Source of the DNA: UBA5239 sp031548025
Lineage (GTDB): Bacteria > Verrucomicrobiota > Lentisphaeria > Victivallales > Victivallaceae
Direction: 5' to 3'
Assembly: GCA_031548025.1 (NCBI GenBank)
Contig: JAVBRM010000019.1
Coordinates: 1 to 64,000, forward strand
Length of the DNA stretch: 64,000 nt
The notes under the pieces are model-generated. The model saw only the letters and a list, made by a program, of their open reading frames with translations. It had not been told where the DNA came from and searched no databases. The position numbers were made by a program, and so were the translations under genes. Positions 61,360 through 64,000 of this stretch are shown here, piece by piece (the stretch's first letter is position 1; every line of letters begins with the position of its first letter).

Positions 61360-63306
61360 ATGATTTTTCAACCGACTTTCGGTAGTGCGATGCAGAATTA
61401 TTTTGTCTCGCGAGTCAGAGAAATTTCCGAAAAACGCAAACAATGCCTGGCTTCATTAAAAACCCGCGAAGATGCTTTGAAGTATATTGCCGAAGTCAAA
61501 GCGAAAATCAGCCGCTCATTCCGGCTGCCGCAGGAAAAAAGCCCGCTCAATGCGACCGTCACCGGAACAGTCAAAGGCGACGGTTTCCGGGTTGAAAAAG
61601 TCATTTATTACAGCCGCCCGGATTTCCCGGTTACCGCCAACCTTTACCTGCCCGACACCGGCAAACCCGCCCCGGGAGTATTGTATCTCTGCGGTCATAA
61701 TCAGGACGGCAAATCGTCCCTGGGCAATCTCCAGTCGATTTGCCATGGGCTGGCCAGACAGGGATATGCGGTTCTCGCCATCGACCCGATCGGCCAGGGT
61801 GAACGCCTTCAGTTTATCGGCATGCCGAATAACAATTCGATCCACGGTTCATGCACCCGCGAACACAATATGCTGGGCAAACAGATGTTGCTGAACGGCG
61901 ACTATTTCGGTAATTGGCGGGCGTGGGATGCCATTCGTGGATTGGATTACCTGCTGAGCCGTCCGGAAATCGACAGTTCACGAGTTTCCGTTACCGGTTG
62001 CTCTGGCGGCGGAACCATGACCGCTCTGGTCAATTTCTTGGATGACCGCCTCGCCACGGCGGCATCCAGCTGCTACATCACCAGTTGGCGGCGCAATATC
62101 GAAAACGAACTCCCCGCGGACGCCGAACAGATCCCGCCCGGCATGCTGGGTGCGGGTTGTGAAATGGGTGATTTCATTATTGCTCGCGCTCCGCGGCCGT
62201 TTCTGATCCTGGCGCAACGCAATGACTTTTTCGACGCCCGTGGATCGCTGGAGACTTTCGAGGAGGCCCGTCATATTTACCGCCTGCTCGGCGAAGAGGA
62301 TAAAATTCAACTGTTCACCGGACTGGACGGACACGGCCTGCCCCGCCCTCACCGCGAGGCGACTTACCGCTTTTTCAATTCATTCACCGGCAAGAGCGAA
62401 TACCTGGAGCCGGAATCATTTTCGCTTTTCACTGTCGAACAGATGAATTGCACGCCCCAGGGTCAGGTGGAGTATCTGCCGGGCCGCAAGCTGGTCCGCG
62501 ATCTCATCAGCGAGGAGGCCGGCCGCCTGGCCGCTTCCCGCAAGCCGCACACTCCCGGTGAACTGAAAACGCAACTGATGGAATTCCTGAATATTCAGGA
62601 ACCCCAAGTCCCGTATTATCGAATCCTCAGGCCGCAGGTCATCGAGGGAGGTAGTCCGCGCCAACAGGTATTTTCCCGCTTTGCCCTGGAAATCGAACCG
62701 GCTATCCCGGCTGTCCTCAAATTGATGGCTCCGACCAGTTATTTCCACCTGCCGCAAGCGGAAAAAGCCCTGTTGTATATCCCGCACATGGACAGTGTGG
62801 AAGAACTCTCAAGATTGGCCCCGGAGAACGATGTCATGACCTTCGGCCTCGACATCCGCGGTATCGGTGAGACCCTGCCGCTGGGCTGCGACCAGGATGG
62901 CGGCAGTTTCTTCGCGCCATACCGCAGCGACTATCATTTTGATGCCTGCCATCTGCTGCTGGGCGATTCCTTCCTTGGGGCGAAAGTCCGGGATATCCTG
63001 GGCGCGCTGGCCCTGCTGGATGCCGCCGGCTACCGCCAAATCCACCTCACCGGCAACGGCATGGGGGCAATCTCCGCGGCCCTGGCGGCCCTGATCTACG
63101 GGCGGGCGGAAAAAGTGACTCTGAACAACGCGCCGCCGTCATGGAATTCCATGCAACACGCCGCCGTAACCCTGTGGCCGCAGTCCTGCATGCCATACGG
63201 CATTCTCCGCGAGACCGATCTCCCGGAAATCTACGCCGCCATCCCAAATATCGAGGTGAATACTACCGACGACCATCTGCTGCGTTTTGGTCCTGCTCGA
63301 GCGTAA
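61360..63306 (+). CDS. Tandem alpha/beta-hydrolase, acetyl xylan esterase-like
   Basis: A 648-residue cytoplasmic protein with two alpha/beta-hydrolase domains. The first (about 80-345) has the oxyanion loop LYLCGHNQDGKSS, DPIGQGERLQF, the nucleophile elbow VTGCSGGGTMTAL, the acid region LAQRNDFFDARGS and the histidine in GLDGHGLPRPHREA, so it should be active. It resembles acetyl xylan esterase-type carbohydrate esterases. The second (about 410-645) is degenerate: its elbow reads LTGNGMGAISAAL, with glycine in place of the nucleophile, and the domain ends abruptly at the last residue without a histidine loop. AAGG lies nine bases upstream of the ATG. The 3' end overlaps the convergent heparinase-like gene by 44 bases. 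Confidence 0.83.
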   Translation: MIFQPTFGSAMQNYFVSRVREISEKRKQCLASLKTREDALKYIAEVKAKISRSFRLPQEKSPLNATVTGTVKGDGFRVEKVIYYSRPDFPVTANLYLPDTGKPAPGVLYLCGHNQDGKSSLGNLQSICHGLARQGYAVLAIDPIGQGERLQFIGMPNNNSIHGSCTREHNMLGKQMLLNGDYFGNWRAWDAIRGLDYLLSRPEIDSSRVSVTGCSGGGTMTALVNFLDDRLATAASSCYITSWRRNIENELPADAEQIPPGMLGAGCEMGDFIIARAPRPFLILAQRNDFFDARGSLETFEEARHIYRLLGEEDKIQLFTGLDGHGLPRPHREATYRFFNSFTGKSEYLEPESFSLFTVEQMNCTPQGQVEYLPGRKLVRDLISEEAGRLAASRKPHTPGELKTQLMEFLNIQEPQVPYYRILRPQVIEGGSPRQQVFSRFALEIEPAIPAVLKLMAPTSYFHLPQAEKALLYIPHMDSVEELSRLAPENDVMTFGLDIRGIGETLPLGCDQDGGSFFAPYRSDYHFDACHLLLGDSFLGAKVRDILGALALLDAAGYRQIHLTGNGMGAISAALAALIYGRAEKVTLNNAPPSWNSMQHAAVTLWPQSCMPYGILRETDLPEIYAAIPNIEVNTTDDHLLRFGPARA

Positions 63307-64000
63307 TTATCACCGTCATCCGATGTTCGGTATCCGGTCCGGCGGCTTCGTATCCCAGGTGGGTCGCCGGTTCCTTTACTCCGCTACGAGCTCGGTTCTT
63401 CAGCGTTTCCAGTTTGAAATTCAGAGGTTTTTCGGAGGTGATGATCGCTTTCACGGTCGCCCCCCGCCAATTAATCCGGTACTCACCGGGAGCAAGCTCT
63501 TTCACTTTGCCATAAGTAATCAGAGCGGAGCCGAAAGTGCTGGGAACGGCAAATTCCGCTTCATCGGTAACCGTAACCGCGAGTCGGTTGCGGTCATGGG
63601 TGAAACTCCGTTCCAACCTGGTCAGCTTCGCGGTTTCCGGATAAGCGGACTTGAGATCAATAAGAGCGGTAGTTTTCTCCGGCAGAAACTCCGTCGCCGT
63701 GATGCGGCCATGAAATTCCGCGCCATTTTTCTGGAGCATATCGCCCGCCACCGGAACTGGGTGACCGAAGGAATTGCAAAAATCATTCCGGTAGCGTTCG
63801 GATGAATAAAGCTTGAACGAAGATCCCGCCGGATAACCGGGGTCGGTAATCACCGGGACCCCGCGAAGAGCGACGACGAAAGATCCCACGTCGTTGTGAT
63901 TATGAGACTCGACGTTATCGCCGGCTTTGAAAGCAAGAGCGAAACCGGAATCGTCATCTTTCGCGGCGCGCGAAATGATCACGCCGCTCTCGCGAAAATA
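63263..64000 (-). CDS. Heparinase II/III-like protein, C-terminal part (5' end outside window)
   Basis: The last 245 codons of a heparinase II/III-family polysaccharide lyase or related protein; the frame stays open to base 64000. The visible part starts YFRESGVIISRAAKDDDSG and contains the family's conserved NVESHNHNDVGSFVVALRG, with the metal or catalytic histidines, and DPGYPAGSSFKLYSSER. A beta-sandwich tail follows (RLERSFTHDRNRLAVTVTDE). An internal GTG at 63982 could look like a start, but the reading continues upstream with family sequence, so it is not one. It overlaps the convergent hydrolase by 44 bases. Confidence 0.85.
   Translation of the reverse strand, partial: YFRESGVIISRAAKDDDSGFALAFKAGDNVESHNHNDVGSFVVALRGVPVITDPGYPAGSSFKLYSSERYRNDFCNSFGHPVPVAGDMLQKNGAEFHGRITATEFLPEKTTALIDLKSAYPETAKLTRLERSFTHDRNRLAVTVTDEAEFAVPSTFGSALITYGKVKELAPGEYRINWRGATVKAIITSEKPLNFKLETLKNRARSGVKEPATHLGYEAAGPDTEHRMTVIITLEQDQNAADGRR

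Noticed and set aside
63982..63982. GTG as start of the heparinase-like gene
   Set aside because: The frame continues upstream to base 64000 with typical family sequence, so the gene is cut by the window rather than starting here.

Overview
The window is about 64 kb of bacterial chromosome with GC-balanced genes and AT-rich spacers. No rRNA, tRNA, CRISPR array or insertion sequence could be recognised. The gene content suggests the PVC superphylum, most likely Lentisphaerota (Victivallis-like): giant non-Sec surface proteins (one with an N-terminal motif resembling the LEPR-XLL element), chlamydial Pmp-like repeats, GH28 and heparinase-like enzymes, an alpha-alpha toroid plus CARDB protein, and a PurO-type IMP cyclohydrolase. 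This placement is inferred from families, not from a marker gene.

Layout. (1) 1-6.9 kb, minus strand: a type II secretion / type IV pilus-like assembly operon (PilN/GspL-like, PilO/GspM-like, GspC/PilP-like, secretin GspD, ATPase GspE, and GspF cut by the window edge), with a good promoter at 6884-6911 and a terminator-like hairpin between gspE and gspF. (2) 6.9-12.1 kb: a secreted toroid/CARDB protein whose 3' end is fused to the tail of an AraC-type regulator, a HigBA-like toxin-antitoxin pair with a frameshifted toxin lying between two 32-bp near-identical direct repeats, then dsbD and a secreted thioredoxin. (3) 12.2-14.8 kb: a UvrD/PcrA helicase translationally coupled to a PurO-type IMP cyclohydrolase. 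(4) 14.9-25.7 kb: a carbohydrate locus. A DeoR regulator diverges from a tightly packed operon of aminotransferase, Gfo/Idh oxidoreductase, ceramidase-like protein, GH28, sugar isomerase-like protein and a second GH28. An AraC regulator and an M29-like protein follow.

(5) 25.7-60.3 kb, all minus strand, is the centre of interest: a 35-kb surface-protein locus. In transcription order it has a 4,867-residue beta-helix protein, a complete type I secretion system (ABC transporter with two degenerate C39-like domains, HlyD adaptor, TolC-like lipoprotein), a 3,332-residue DUF4347/Pmp-like/YDG-repeat protein, and a translationally coupled three-gene module: an RND-type adaptor, a HlyD-like adaptor with a GAF-like N-terminus, and a PqqD-like/M50 protease/HlyD fusion. 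The type I system probably exports one or both giants. The M50 module looks like a second, poorly described processing or export device dedicated to the DUF4347 giant.

(6) 60.3-64 kb: a weak small ORF, a long AT-rich spacer, a tandem alpha/beta-hydrolase (acetyl xylan esterase-like) and, convergent and overlapping by 44 bp, the 3' part of a heparinase II/III-like gene that runs off the window.
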